NCBI GenBank assembly: GCA_003022435.1
Contig: PXUA01000001.1
Coordinates: 62,001-126,000, forward strand
Direction: 5' to 3'
Length of the DNA: 64,000 nt
DNA from: Bacteroidetes bacterium SW_9_63_38
Lineage (GTDB): Bacteria > Bacteroidota > Rhodothermia > Rhodothermales > Salinibacteraceae
Shown: one piece after another, positions 1 through 9,061 of the stretch
Numbering within the stretch: the first letter of the stretch is position 1
Layout: each line of letters opens with the position of its first letter
Notes under the pieces: model-generated
Told to the model about the DNA's origin: nothing
Seen by the model: only the letters and a program-made list of their open reading frames with translations
The model's database searches: none
Program-made: the position numbers and the translations under genes

Positions 1-401
1 CCACGGCGCGGACCGACACGAATCCATACTTTTCCTTTATGGCGAACAGGAGGAGCATCTGAAGGCTTCACAATCACAACAGCAAGATCACATCCGTTTA
101 TCGTCTTCTTCTGAACAGTCATGGAGGGAAACGGCACGATGTTGCCGTTCGAACGAATGGCAGCCAGTTCTTGAAGATTTTCGTCGGTCGGAGAAAAATC
201 ACCTGCACAACTACCATCGTCCTCAACACCGACAAATAACACACCTGGCTCCTGATGGTCTGGAAGGTCATTGGCAAAGGCACATATGGCTTTGCTGATG
301 GCACTCTTGTTTGAGAGTGACGCCTTACGTTCGACTCTATCTGACTCCTGATCGGACAGTAATTCAGAAAGCTCTTGATCCGTCGTGGTGTTGACCTGTT
401 T
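1..401 (-). CDS. AlbA_2/Schlafen-like putative DNA-binding domain protein, 3' part beyond window, start unclear
   Basis: The minus strand reads an AlbA_2-type domain: an E-S-D-R-V-E-R-K-A-S segment, then KAICAFAND, GVLFVGVEDDG and LAVVIVKPSDAPP, ending at the window edge in GKVWIRVGPRR. These are the hallmarks of the divergent AAA_4/AlbA_2 (Schlafen-like) family, predicted nucleic-acid-binding regulators, sometimes with helicase or winged-helix tails; the tail is off-window. The frame is open from a TAA at 402-404 but has no ATG, GTG or TTG before the domain. Either a rare start (CTG near 360) is used, or the 5' end is damaged. Family call is fairly firm; function unknown. Confidence 0.65.
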
Positions 402-442
402 TTACGAACCTCTACAATTGAAGAGAAAGAAGTGCGACTCCG

Positions 443-1210
443 CTACCGAAACGGCTTTTCTTTGCTCAACACGTCCGGCAGATCTGAGACGCCGAACGGT
501 CCTTGCCGATAGCGAAACGGCTCGCCGTAAGTGGCCCCCACGCGGTAGCCGTAGGTCCGAGCGCGCGCCTCCACCCACTCAAAGAACTCAGGATTCGATA
601 CGAACGTCTCCGGCTCGTCCGTCTCCGGCTCGTAGTCCGGGTTGAAGAACTGCGACTTGAAGGCCTGCAGCGCGTCGATGCGCTGATCCCAAACCGACGT
701 CACGTCCACCACGAGCGTGGGCTCAAACGGAATGGCCTGCATGTAGTGGAGCACATGGTGAGGCCGCCACGGCTCCTGCGCTTCGCCATCGGCCCCTTCC
801 GTCTCAATCTCTTTCAGCCCGCTGTAGAAAAGGGCGTCGGTGGCCAGGTCCGCCGCATCGCTGTGATCCGGATGGCGCGTGTCCTCGGCGTTGACGAGCA
901 CGATGTCCGGCCGGTAGCGACGCACCACCTCAATCACACGCCGCTGGTTGGCCTTCGAATTCCGGATGTCGCCGTCCATCATCCCCAGATTCTCGCGGGC
1001 GGACAAGCTCATAATCTCCGACGCCCGGTCGGCCTCCTCCATCCGTAGCTCCGGGGTGCCGCGCGATCCGAGCTGTCCTTTCGTAAAGTCGACGATGCCT
1101 ACGTCATATCCCTGCTGGGCGAGCAGGCACATCGTTCCGCCCGCACACAACTCCACGTCGTCGGGGTGAGCGGCAATAGCAAGCACGTCGAGCGTAGGCG
1201 TGTTGGACAT
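443..1210 (-). CDS. bshB1: LmbE/PIG-L family deacetylase, probable bacillithiol biosynthesis deacetylase BshB1
   Basis: 255-residue protein starting at the ATG at 1210, directly before VLAIAAHPDDVELCAGGT. The AHPDD motif and the later RHPDHSDAADL segment supply the Zn2+ ligands of the PIG-L/LmbE fold. The pattern GxVDFTKGQLGSRGTPELRMEEA, the DTRHPDH block and the C-terminal YG(Y/E)xF region fit BshB1, which removes the acetyl group from GlcNAc-malate in bacillithiol synthesis. The frame stays open upstream of 1210, but that part looks unrelated to the family. A second LmbE-type gene lies at 55908. No other bacillithiol gene is adjacent, so the pathway role rests on family similarity. Confidence 0.85.
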   Translation of the reverse strand: MSNTPTLDVLAIAAHPDDVELCAGGTMCLLAQQGYDVGIVDFTKGQLGSRGTPELRMEEADRASEIMSLSARENLGMMDGDIRNSKANQRRVIEVVRRYRPDIVLVNAEDTRHPDHSDAADLATDALFYSGLKEIETEGADGEAQEPWRPHHVLHYMQAIPFEPTLVVDVTSVWDQRIDALQAFKSQFFNPDYEPETDEPETFVSNPEFFEWVEARARTYGYRVGATYGEPFRYRQGPFGVSDLPDVLSKEKPFR

Positions 1211-1773
1211 GGTTGTAAGACGTTGAGTGGCAAAATACGACGTGGAATAATTTTGACGAGGACAAGCAAGACAGTTCCTAGAAATGCCCACGTTCCCATC
1301 CGCACTATTCCGTTTCGTACCGGTGTCAAACCACGATACGCGTTCCCTCCCGCTCGGGCCGGCGTCTTCGGACCCGTCGGACGTGCCCCCGGCCTCCAGG
1401 ACTGTGCTCGCTCCCTCTACCGACGGGCCCGGCGGGACTATCGACAGGCCGGATGTCCGTACGGAAAAACGGACGAAGCGATGCTGGTCTGGCATTCCCT
1501 CTCCGATGATGCGTCCGGGCCGTCGCCCGTAACCGGGAAGAGCGAATCCGGACCGTCCTCTTCCCACTGCAGTGCTCCTCGTACCACTTCCGACCCATGA
1601 TGTCCGGTTTTCCTCCAACGGGGGCGACAGGATCCGTCACACTGTACTTCCCATAACCTTCTAACTCTCAACCCCTTAACGTTTCCCGTTCGAGGAGAGG
1701 GCAGTTCGGCTTGACAAAATCAGCCGTCTACGGAATTCCGCCCTCCCCAATTGGAATCCGTATCAGCACCAAT
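1211..1773. other. Intergenic region, no gene recognised
   Basis: 563 bases between the bshB1 start and the leuS stop. Several reading frames are open, as expected at this GC content, but none resembles a known protein. A weak stem (CACCA/TGGTG) overlaps the leuS stop at 1767-1783. Nothing else could be supported. Confidence 0.5.
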
Positions 1774-4395
1774 TTAGCTGGTGACGAAATTGACAATCTG
1801 ACCGGGCACGAAAATCTCGCGCTGAACGGTCGCTCCTTCTAGGTGGCGCGCGACGTTCTCGTTCTCCTTGGCCGTCGCGATGACGTCCTTTTCTTCGGCG
1901 TCGGCGGACACCTCAATGGTGGCGCGCACGGTGCCGTCCACCTGCACGGGCATCTCCACCACCTCCTTGTGGAGCAGCGCTTCTTCGTATTCGGGCCAGT
2001 CGGCGTAGGCGAGGCTGTCGTCGTGCCCCAGCCGACGCCACAGCTCCTCGCAGAGGTGCGGGGCAAACGGGCTGAGCAACAGCACGAACGGCTCCGCAAC
2101 GGCCTGCGGCACCGCGTCCCACTTGTTGGCCGCGTTCAGGAACTCCATCATCGCCGCGATGGCGGTGTTGAAGTTGAGGTGCTCGATGTCCTGCGTCACC
2201 TTCTTGATCGTCTGATGGAGTTCGCGGAGCTGGTCGCGGTCCGGCTCCTCGTCGGTCACGGTCGGCTCTCCGGTGTCGTCGTCCACCAGGAGTCGCCACA
2301 CGCGATTGAGGAAGCGGTACACGCCCTCCACGTCGTCGGTGCTCCAGGGCTTGTCCTGCTCCAGCGGGCCCATAAACATCTCGTAGAGGCGGAGCGTGTC
2401 GGCCCCGTACTCGTCCACCACGTCGTCGGGATTGATGACGTTGCCGCGGCTCTTGCTCATCTTGTGGCTGCGGGCGTCGACCCGCACGTCCGGATCGTCG
2501 GCCAAAACGAACACGTCGCCGTCCTTCGTCACGTCGGTCTCGTCCACGTTCACGGTCTCTAGCTCGTCCCCCGTCCGGGTGTCCCCCCCCGCCGAACCCG
2601 GGTCGGCATCGACATGCGCGGCAGACACGAACGCCCCGTCGTCGGTCCGGTAGGCGGTGTATTCCTTCTCGCCCAGAATCATGCCCTGGTGAACGAGCGT
2701 CTGGAACGGCTCCTTCGTGGAGACGACCCCGGCGTCGTAGAGCACCTTGTGCCAGAACCGGGCGTAGAGCAGGTGCAGGACCGCGTGCTCCGACCCGCCT
2801 ACGTAGAGATCGACCGGCATCCAGTACTGCTCCTTCTCCGGATCGACCGGCAACTCGTCGTTGTCGGGATCGATGAAGCGGAGGTAGTACCAGCACGAGC
2901 CCGCCCACTGCGGCATCGTGTTGGTCTCGCGGATGACGGGCTCGCCGGTCTCCGGGTCGGTGGTCTCCACCCAGTCGTCGATGGTGGCCAGCGGCCCCTC
3001 GGGCGTGCCGCTCGGCTCAAACACGTCGAGGTCCGGCAGCGTCACCGGAAGCTCGTCCTCCGGCACCGGCTTGTCCTCGCCGTCCTCTGTAAATACGATG
3101 GGAAACGGCTCGCCCCAGTAGCGCTGACGGCTAAAGAGCCAGTCGCGGAGCTGGTAGTTGACCTGGTGCTCGCCCTCCCCCTCGGCCTCCAGCCACTCGA
3201 CGATGCGGTCCTTCGCGTCCGCCTTGTCGAGACCGTTGAGGTCCACCTCGTCGTTGGCCGAGTTGACGTGCGGGCCGTCGTCGGTGTAGGCGGCCTCCTC
3301 GATGTCGCCACCCTCTACGACCTCCCGAATCGGCAGGTCGAACTCCTGTGCAAAGGCGTAGTCCCGTTCGTCGTGGGCCGGCACCGCCATGATGGCGCCG
3401 GTGCCGTAGGAGGCCAGCACGTAGTCGGCCACCCAGACGGGAATCTCCTCGCCGGTCGCGGGATTGACGGCGTAGCCGCCCGTAAAGACGCCCGTCTTTT
3501 CATCCTGCTGTCGCTCCACGTCGCTCTTCTGAAGCGCCTCCTCCCGGTACGCCTCGACGGCCTCCCGCTGCTCGTCAGTCGTAATCTCGTCGACGAGGTC
3601 GTGCTCGGGCGCCAGGACCATGTAGGTGGCGCCGAAGAGGGTGTCGGGACGCGTGGTGTAGACCTTCAGCGAATCGTCGACGTCCACAAGGTCGAAGTAG
3701 ATGTTGGCCCCCTCCGACCGGCCGATCCAGTTGCGCTGCATCTCCTTCGTGCTCTCCGGCCAGTCGAGGTCGTCGAGCCCCTCCAGCAGGCGGTCGGCGT
3801 ACTCGGTAATCTTGAGCACCCACTGGCGCATCGGCACGCGCTTGCAGGGATACCCGCCGCGCTCGCTCTTGCCGTCGATAACCTCCTCGTCGGCCAGGAC
3901 GGTGCCCAGCTCTTCGCACCACCACACCCGCTCCTCCGACTGGTAGGCAAGCCCTTGCTCGTAGAGCTGGAGAAAGATCCACTGCGTCCACTTGTAGTAG
4001 TCCGGATCCGTGGTGTTGATCTCCCGCTGCCAGTCGTAGGAGAAGCCCAGGCGTTTGAGCTGCCGCTTGAACTGGGCGATGTTTTCCTTCGTCGTCTTCC
4101 GCGGGTGGGTGTTCGTCTTCATCGCGTACTGCTCGGCCGGCAGGCCGAAGGCGTCCCACCCCATCGGGTGCAGCACGTGGACGCCCTGCATGCGCTTGTA
4201 GCGAGCCACGATGTCGGTGGCCGTGTAGCCCTCCGGGTGCCCCACGTGCAGGCCCGACCCGCTGGGGTACGGAAACATGTCGAGCACGTACACCTTCTCC
4301 TCCTCTTCCGGCACCTCGTCCGGGGTTCGAAAGGTCTGGTGCTCCTCCCAGTAGTCCTGCCACCTGGGCTCGATGTCGTCAAACGGATAGGCCAT
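1774..4395 (-). CDS. leuS: Leucyl-tRNA synthetase
   Basis: 873-residue class I aminoacyl-tRNA synthetase that charges tRNA-Leu in the cytoplasm. The HIGH signature is HVGH (about residues 50-53, in [18 protein letters not shown]) and the second signature is KMSKS near residue 650. Between them sit the CP1 editing domain ([19 protein letters not shown]) and a long acidic insert. The C-terminus has the anticodon-binding helices and ends in [15 protein letters not shown] at 4395 ([10 protein letters not shown]) is preferred to an in-frame TTG at 4416. Length is normal for bacterial LeuRS with an added acidic segment of about 40 residues before KMSKS, in keeping with a halophile. Confidence 0.97.
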   Translation of the reverse strand: MAYPFDDIEPRWQDYWEEHQTFRTPDEVPEEEEKVYVLDMFPYPSGSGLHVGHPEGYTATDIVARYKRMQGVHVLHPMGWDAFGLPAEQYAMKTNTHPRKTTKENIAQFKRQLKRLGFSYDWQREINTTDPDYYKWTQWIFLQLYEQGLAYQSEERVWWCEELGTVLADEEVIDGKSERGGYPCKRVPMRQWVLKITEYADRLLEGLDDLDWPESTKEMQRNWIGRSEGANIYFDLVDVDDSLKVYTTRPDTLFGATYMVLAPEHDLVDEITTDEQREAVEAYREEALQKSDVERQQDEKTGVFTGGYAVNPATGEEIPVWVADYVLASYGTGAIMAVPAHDERDYAFAQEFDLPIREVVEGGDIEEAAYTDDGPHVNSANDEVDLNGLDKADAKDRIVEWLEAEGEGEHQVNYQLRDWLFSRQRYWGEPFPIVFTEDGEDKPVPEDELPVTLPDLDVFEPSGTPEGPLATIDDWVETTDPETGEPVIRETNTMPQWAGSCWYYLRFIDPDNDELPVDPEKEQYWMPVDLYVGGSEHAVLHLLYARFWHKVLYDAGVVSTKEPFQTLVHQGMILGEKEYTAYRTDDGAFVSAAHVDADPGSAGGDTRTGDELETVNVDETDVTKDGDVFVLADDPDVRVDARSHKMSKSRGNVINPDDVVDEYGADTLRLYEMFMGPLEQDKPWSTDDVEGVYRFLNRVWRLLVDDDTGEPTVTDEEPDRDQLRELHQTIKKVTQDIEHLNFNTAIAAMMEFLNAANKWDAVPQAVAEPFVLLLSPFAPHLCEELWRRLGHDDSLAYADWPEYEEALLHKEVVEMPVQVDGTVRATIEVSADAEEKDVIATAKENENVARHLEGATVQREIFVPGQIVNFVTS

Positions 4396-4836
4396 AGTAG
4401 AATCAGCGTTGGACAATCAAAGCAAAGCGCTGGGGCACCGGCGCGACACACAGACGTATTACAGCCTCCTTCCCCAAACGGAGAATGTAATCTCTCTCCC
4501 CATGACGGATCAGCAACGCCCGCGCGCTCATCCCCACGCACGCGCTCAGAGCGGGGCGGCAAGACGATCGGCAGCCGAGTCTCCTGCGTCCGATGCAGTT
4601 CCTCGGGCCCGACTCCTCATAGTAGGACAGCTCGTGTTGCGGGTTACGGGGTATACGTTGAGGGCTTCACTCTATGCGGCCTCGTCGCTCTTCCCCTTTC
4701 CATCCCCTGCCGTGATACAGGTGAATTCGGGAGACGAGGGATAATGCGCAACCCACAACCTACAACTCGCAGCTTACGGTAGGATATCGACGCGCCGGTC
4801 GCCTCTCCACTCTCACCCTCAAAATTCAATCGTTCT
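4396..4836. other. Intergenic region between divergent leuS and CoA-binding gene
   Basis: 441 bases. No gene recognised. Two short complementary stretches, TTGCGGGTTACGGGG near 4636 and CGCAACCCACAACC near 4745, belong to a class of short C/A-rich degenerate repeats seen beside many genes here (see findings). Promoters for both neighbours presumably lie here but no convincing box was found. Confidence 0.4.
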
Positions 4837-5283
4837 ATGCCCGACGTTCAGACGCCCGACCTTCAGTCCACTCTTAAATCGGCCGAGACGATTGCCGTTG
4901 TGGGCTGCTCGGCCACCCCGGCGCGCACGAGCCACAAGATTGCCCGCTACATGCAGGAACGCGGCTACCGCATCGTGCCGGTCAATCCCAACTACGACGA
5001 GGTGCTGGGCGAACCGTGCCATCCCGACCTTCCCAGCATCCCTGCGCGCATAGCCATTGACATCGTCAACATCTTTCGTGCGCCCGAGCACACCGCGGAC
5101 ATGGTGCGCACCGCCGTTGAACGGGCCGAGGATACGGAACAGGCAGACGCGTCTGCCAAACCGGTGATCTGGACGCAGCGGGGGGTGTCGAGTCCGGAGG
5201 CCGAGCAACTGGCCGCGGACGCCGGCCTGCCCTATGTGCGCAACCGGTGCATCAAAGTGATGTACGATCAGCTTCTCGGATGA
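4837..5283 (+). CDS. CoA-binding domain protein (YccU family)
   Basis: 148 residues, a stand-alone Rossmann-like CoA-binding domain. The glycine-rich beginning TIAVVGCSATPARTSHKIARYM binds the nucleotide. Downstream come VPVNPNYDEVLGEPCHPDLPSIP and FRAPEHTADMV, then IWTQRGVSSPEAEQLAADAGLPYVRNRCIKVMY; the last part is a near-invariant family signature (W-Q-G-V and the R-C-I-K tail). Small proteins of this type are thought to bind CoA or act as redox/acyl sensors, but no reaction is known. It stands alone, divergent from leuS. Confidence 0.88.
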   Translation: MPDVQTPDLQSTLKSAETIAVVGCSATPARTSHKIARYMQERGYRIVPVNPNYDEVLGEPCHPDLPSIPARIAIDIVNIFRAPEHTADMVRTAVERAEDTEQADASAKPVIWTQRGVSSPEAEQLAADAGLPYVRNRCIKVMYDQLLG

Positions 5284-5329
5284 TCTCTCGCTCTGCGTGG
5301 GGAGAGCGGAGCACAGGCGCGTGTGTTCG

Positions 5330-5968
5330 TCAATCGCCGCCGGTGTCTTTGCCCGCCTCGGACGGGGACGGAAGCAGTGCTCCGACGTCGATCGACAGCG
5401 TGTCGTTGAAGGGGAGACGCACCGTATCCGTCCGGTCCAGGGTGCGGCGCTCGCGGTACTCGTCGGCGGCGGGCCGCCGGTAGCACTCCAGCGTGTGATT
5501 CTGAAGGTTGATAATCCAGTATGCCGGGACATCGTTCGAGGCGTAGCAGGCACACCTTTCCGTGCGGTCATACGCCAGCGTGGTGTCCGACACCTCGATC
5601 ACGAGCGGCACCTCGTCCGGCTCCTGATTGAGCAAATCATCGGGAGCACCCTCCAAAATGGCGATGTCAGGCTCTGGAACGTTTCGACAATCGAGCGGAA
5701 GCGTGGCCTGCGTCTGCACCCAATAGGCCCGTTCGTCGAGCCGCTTCTGGAACTGCTGGTCGACTTTTCCAACGGCAGCGCGATGAGGGGCGTTTTGAGC
5801 GGTCATCTCGACGAGATAGCCATTGATCAGCTCCGTACGGTCCGTGGGGCCCAGCACCCCGCTGTCAATCATGCGGAAGTACTCCTCCTGCGTAAACCGA
5901 CGCGGACGTACGGCCGACGGAGCCGTTGTGTCCGTGGACGGCGGCGATGGGGGAGCGATGCGGGTCAT
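5330..5968 (-). CDS. Uma2 family (DUF820) putative endonuclease
   Basis: 212 residues from ATG 5968 (MTRIAPPSPP). Uma2 proteins have a PD-(D/E)xK-like fold. The visible motifs are RRFTQEEYFRM, GYLVEMTAQNAPHRAAV, VPEPDIAIL and LVIEVSDTTLAYDR, ending in VPAYWIINLQNHTLE. The family pattern D-x3-K-x3-Y after IEVSD reads D-R-T-E-R-C-A-C-Y here, so the conserved lysine is an arginine and activity may be reduced. A second, better conserved Uma2 gene is at 9766; the two bracket the cas genes. The family spreads in multiple copies in cyanobacteria and Bacteroidota; natural role unknown. Confidence 0.82.
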   Translation of the reverse strand: MTRIAPPSPPSTDTTAPSAVRPRRFTQEEYFRMIDSGVLGPTDRTELINGYLVEMTAQNAPHRAAVGKVDQQFQKRLDERAYWVQTQATLPLDCRNVPEPDIAILEGAPDDLLNQEPDEVPLVIEVSDTTLAYDRTERCACYASNDVPAYWIINLQNHTLECYRRPAADEYRERRTLDRTDTVRLPFNDTLSIDVGALLPSPSEAGKDTGGD

Positions 5969-6067
5969 ACCGGACCGAACGAACTGTTCGTCACCAACGA
6001 GCATGGATATGCTTGAATGACCGTTCCCACAGGTGGGTCCGTTTCGGCCCCGGTCCTCAACAAACAA

Positions 6068-6111
6068 CCCCTCCTCGTCCCCCGACCGAGACGGGGAGCG
6101 GTGAGGAGGGG
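6068..6111 (-). terminator. Strong GC hairpin downstream of cas2
   Basis: CCCCTCCTC at 6068-6076 pairs with GAGGAGGGG at 6103-6111, with further G/C pairing inside. Read on the minus strand it is followed by TTGTTTGTTG, a weak U-rich tail. It lies between the cas2 stop (6389) and the Uma2 start (5968), so it may end the cas transcript. The 420-base gap around it holds no gene and no CRISPR repeats. Confidence 0.4.
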
Positions 6112-6388
6112 TGCTACGCCCCTTTCATACTCCCGTGTGCGCCACGGAGTTGCAAGCCCGATTTCGCAGCCCCCCGGTTCGGTCCCTCTTCTGCTCGCGC
6201 CGGCCGGCATTCTTGACTCCCATATCTCTTTCGTGCTCATTTGTTTACGGCGGTTCGCAGCCCTCCCCCGGATTTCGGGACCGATTCCGGTTGGCGAACG
6301 CAGTCGCATGTTCAATTTACTCCCTTCCCGTCTTTGCATTGGGAGTCGGATCGGCTCGCCCGACGTTCGTTTTCGAAATACAAGGCCT

Positions 6389-6679
6389 CTACAGCACCAG
6401 CGGATCCTCGAAATCCATGGTGTCGTCCGGTCCCCACGTTTCGATGGTGTCGTCGGTGGGCTGGGCGAGGCGGTAGACCCGAAGGCTGTCCTCGTCCTCC
6501 TCGATGATCGCCGTCAGGTCGTCTATCAGCTCCTCGTACTGGCTCCGCGAAATGGTGCACTCGAACACCGACTGCTGTACGCGCTGGCCGTAGTTGGTGC
6601 AGGCCTGGGCCACGTGCCGGAGGCGACGGCGCCCGGCGGCATCGGTGGTCGAGACATCGTAGGCCACAAGCACATCCAT
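6389..6679 (-). CDS. cas2: CRISPR-associated endonuclease Cas2
   Basis: 96 residues, the normal Cas2 size. It begins MDVLVAYDVSTTDAAGRRRLR, the ferredoxin-like first strand with the conserved Asp of Y-D-V. QRVQQSVFECTISRSQYEEL is the second signature, and LRVYRLAQ forms the last strand. Cas2 is the structural partner of Cas1 in spacer integration. It follows cas1 by 16 bases on the same strand. Sequence style is that of type I-C Cas2. No CRISPR array lies downstream within the window, so this adaptation gene is currently without a visible target array. Confidence 0.95.
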   Translation of the reverse strand: MDVLVAYDVSTTDAAGRRRLRHVAQACTNYGQRVQQSVFECTISRSQYEELIDDLTAIIEEDEDSLRVYRLAQPTDDTIETWGPDDTMDFEDPLVL

Positions 6680-6695
6680 GGGACAGCGCTGGGGG

Positions 6696-7724
6696 TTAGC
6701 GAAGCAAATAGGGGACGTAGTCGTCGAGGTCGCCGCGGAGGTGACGGGCCAACAGTCGCGCCTGGGCGTGTGGCAGAAGGCCGCGCTCGATCTCCTGATC
6801 GAGCATAGGATGCGTGATGGGTTCCTGCTTGCGTTCCTGATAGGCCACGATCACCGTTTCACGTCCCTCGTCATTCAGGAGCACCGCTCCGCCGTCTCGT
6901 TCTCGGAAATCGTCAGGGGTCAGTTGGCGTCGGTTGATCAGCGTGAGGGCAAGCCGGTCGGCCAGCGGGGCGCGCAGTTCCTCCATGAGGTCGAGCCCCA
7001 GCGACGGACGCCCGGGCCGGTCGGTGTGCAAAAATCCGACCTGCGGGTCGAGGCCGACGCCCTCGGCGGCCGCCTCGCAATCGTTGCAGAGCAGCGTGTA
7101 GAGGAACGACAGCACCGCGTTCATGCGGCTCCGCGGGGGGCGGCGCGTGCGCTCCTCCAGCGCAAAGGCCTCCTGCTGCTGCCGAACCTGGTGGGTGAAC
7201 ACGTCGAAGTATGTTTTGGCGGCCGTTCCTTCGTGCCCGCGCACCCCGTCGAGCGTCGCTTCCTTCTCCAGCAGTCGCAGCGTTCCGGCAAGGTCCTGCT
7301 TGGCCGCGTCGAGGGCGTCCCCAGCGGATCCGTTCGTCCGGCGAGCCGCCCGCACCACGAGGCGACGGCTGTTTTTCACCTTGCCGGCCACGACGGCGCG
7401 GGCGATCTCGCGGGCGGTATCCGGGTCCTCCGACGCCTCAAACTGGGCTTTGCGAAGCAGCACGTTGCCCGTCTGCGGCCCTTCCACCCGGGCCCGGAAG
7501 CGGCCGGTGCGCGTGAGAAAGACAACCGCCCGCCCGTCGTCGGTACAGCGGGCCATGAGGGCCGGAGACACCAGGATGTTGCCAAAGGCCACGATGGCGC
7601 CGAGGTGGTGGAGGGGAATCTGGGCCTCGGTCTCGCCGTCCACCTCCATGCGCACGGTGTCGTGATCGAGGTGCAGGTAGGCGCCCCCGGTGGTGACGTA
7701 GAGGGTGTTGAGCAACTGGCGCAC
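6696..7724 (-). CDS. cas1: CRISPR-associated integrase Cas1, type I-C
   Basis: 342 residues, full length. MRQLLNTLYVTTGGAYLHLDHDTVRM starts the N-terminal beta domain. The catalytic helical domain has SRMNAVLSFLYTLLCNDCEAAAEGVGLDPQVGFLHTDRPGRPSLGLDLMEELR, which carries the conserved Glu, His (FLH) and Asp (LDLMEE) metal ligands. This block is typical of the I-C (Dvulg) Cas1 group. Cas1 with Cas2 integrates protospacers into the leader end of an array. The gene looks intact, placed after cas4 (60-base gap) and before cas2 in the usual I-C order. Confidence 0.95.
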   Translation of the reverse strand: MRQLLNTLYVTTGGAYLHLDHDTVRMEVDGETEAQIPLHHLGAIVAFGNILVSPALMARCTDDGRAVVFLTRTGRFRARVEGPQTGNVLLRKAQFEASEDPDTAREIARAVVAGKVKNSRRLVVRAARRTNGSAGDALDAAKQDLAGTLRLLEKEATLDGVRGHEGTAAKTYFDVFTHQVRQQQEAFALEERTRRPPRSRMNAVLSFLYTLLCNDCEAAAEGVGLDPQVGFLHTDRPGRPSLGLDLMEELRAPLADRLALTLINRRQLTPDDFRERDGGAVLLNDEGRETVIVAYQERKQEPITHPMLDQEIERGLLPHAQARLLARHLRGDLDDYVPYLLR

Positions 7725-7784
7725 AGCACTGTCGAATGTCGATGTTCGAGTGTCGAAATGAGGGGCGTCCCGGCCGTCCGGTCG

Positions 7785-8402
7785 TCATTCCTCCGCGGTG
7801 AAGAGACGGTCGGCTTCGCGGCGTTGACGGTGCTCGGCGTCCACGGCGTCGGGCATGCACACCCGCTGCAGCGAGCACGGCGGGCACCGGTCGTCGTTGA
7901 CGGGCGGCGGCACCCGTTGCTCGCGGAGCTGGGCGCGCACGGCCCCGATCACCTCGCGCGTGTCGGCCCGCAGGGGCGGGTCAAAGGTCACCTCCTGCCG
8001 CCGATTCGAGCCGGTGTGATACAGGGCTCCGGTGCTCACCGCTCGGCCCGTCATTTCCTCCAGACACAGGGCCTGCGCGCAGAGCTGGATGCGTCCCGAG
8101 TCGTGCCGGCGTTGTTCGCCGTGCTTGTATTCGATCGGGAACGGGGCATCGTCGTGAAATTCCACCACGTCGGCCCGCCCGGTGAGGCCCAGTTCCTCCG
8201 AGTACAGCGGAAGGGCCCGCTCGACGCGCCCGTCGTCCCGGAGTTCCGTCTCCGGCTCGTCGGCGCGCCGGTGATCGCGATTGCCACGCAGGGTGTACAC
8301 GTTTTCCTCGTAGCTCTGCTCGACGTGGATAAGCGCGCACTGCCGCGGGCAGTAGGCGTAGTGCTCTAGCAACCTGTTGCGCATTGACGGTCGAGTACTC
8401 AT
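7785..8402 (-). CDS. cas4: CRISPR-associated exonuclease Cas4
   Basis: 205 residues. Four cysteines for a [4Fe-4S] cluster are visible, one in the N-terminal HYAYCPRQC and three in the C-terminal RCPPCSLQRVC. RecB-like nuclease motifs are present: LTGRADVVEF (Asp), PIEYKHG (E-x-K) and the QLCAQALCLEEM motif. Cas4 trims prespacers and selects PAMs before Cas1-Cas2 integration. ATG 8402 is used; a second Met at residue 7 is possible. In a complete I-C operon cas7 would precede it; here a transposase and a Uma2 gene lie between cas4 and a cas7 fragment. Confidence 0.94.
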   Translation of the reverse strand: MSTRPSMRNRLLEHYAYCPRQCALIHVEQSYEENVYTLRGNRDHRRADEPETELRDDGRVERALPLYSEELGLTGRADVVEFHDDAPFPIEYKHGEQRRHDSGRIQLCAQALCLEEMTGRAVSTGALYHTGSNRRQEVTFDPPLRADTREVIGAVRAQLREQRVPPPVNDDRCPPCSLQRVCMPDAVDAEHRQRREADRLFTAEE

Positions 8403-8735
8403 CCGGCAAATTTCCTGGGCCGAAATGCATTCATTGGGCGAACGTTTTTTCCCAATCGCTGATTAGACGAAAACAGGTCTACCGTAATTCGAAGAGAGAA
8501 CAAAGGGGGATCTATGCGCAACAGCCTGCTAGCGCCGAGATCATGAGGCGAGGCTGAGACGCGTCGGGCACGAGTCGCGTGGCATGAGCCGTTTCGAAAG
8601 GGCTGATCGAAGATTCAAAGGTGCGCGTTCGGCCGGCGTCGTAGTCGTAGGCTCCGATCACCGAAGCAGGCTCCGGTCGTCGAATGGTAGGCCCTGGTTG
8701 CCAGACAGAGCCGAGTACATCGTGAGCAAATCTCT
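8403..8735. other. Upstream region of cas4, start of repeat-rich zone
   Basis: No gene recognised. From about 8645 onward there are degenerate versions of the GGCTCCGG hairpin seen better preserved at 8779 and 8976, so the REP zone probably extends leftwards in decayed form. The cas4 promoter should lie at 8403-8500 but no clear box is seen. Confidence 0.4.
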
Positions 8736-8801
8736 GCGTCGGTCCGGCGGCTCGGCGCTACCGGTTGCCAATCGGGCAGGCTCCGGTCGCCGAACGGAGC
8801 C
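8736..8801 (+). repeat. REP pair 1: two tandem imperfect palindromes (A then B)
   Basis: Palindrome A (8736-8758) has 7-base arms GCGTCGG and TCGGCGC around a 9-base centre, with G-T wobbles. Palindrome B (8779-8801) has perfect 7-base arms GGCTCCG and CGGAGCC around the 9-base centre GTCGCCGAA. The spacer contains CCGGTTGCCAATCGGG. The same A-spacer-B unit recurs at 8934-8998, and an inverted arrangement is at 9705-9766. This is how REP/BIME repeats flank a RAYT gene. Confidence 0.8.
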
Positions 8802-8933
8802 GTGCATCCGGTGCACAGATGCACGGCCAGCGCACAGATGCACGGCGCCGACCGGGTCCCCGACGCTCCCAATGACCACACAGGCCGGCACCGGTTGCCG
8901 AGCGGGACTGGGGTCCTGTCAAACGAGTGTGCT

Positions 8934-8998
8934 GCGTCGGTCTGGCAGCCCGACGCTACCGGTTGCAATCGGGTAGGCTCCGGTCGCCGAACGGAGCC
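8934..8998 (+). repeat. REP pair 2: tandem palindromes A and B
   Basis: Palindrome A (8934-8956) has perfect arms GCGTCGG and CCGACGC. Palindrome B (8976-8998) has arms GGCTCCG and CGGAGCC. The spacer is CTACCGGTTGCAATCGGGT-like. It sits just downstream (3') of the RAYT gene that ends at 9062. Between pair 1 and pair 2 there is a short direct repeat, GCACAGATGCACGG, twice (8812-8845). Confidence 0.85.
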
Positions 8999-9061
8999 AT
9001 GCATCCCCGAAAAGCGCCACACCGGCCTGAATGTACCGCTCGCATCGAACGGCGCCTCGGC

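Noticed and set aside
2614..4782. Very long plus-strand frame opposite leuS
   Set aside because: Antisense shadow of a GC-rich gene; leuS motifs are unmistakable on the other strand.
6017..6388. Possible CRISPR array downstream of cas2
   Set aside because: Checked for regularly spaced repeats of 28-37 bases; none found, only one strong hairpin.
6678..8369. Long plus-strand frame opposite cas1 and cas4
   Set aside because: Antisense shadow; the Cas motifs on the minus strand are clear.
8584..8976. Open frame of about 130 codons on the plus strand in the REP zone
   Set aside because: It is produced by the REP hairpins and their spacers; the same words repeat in it and no protein family fits.
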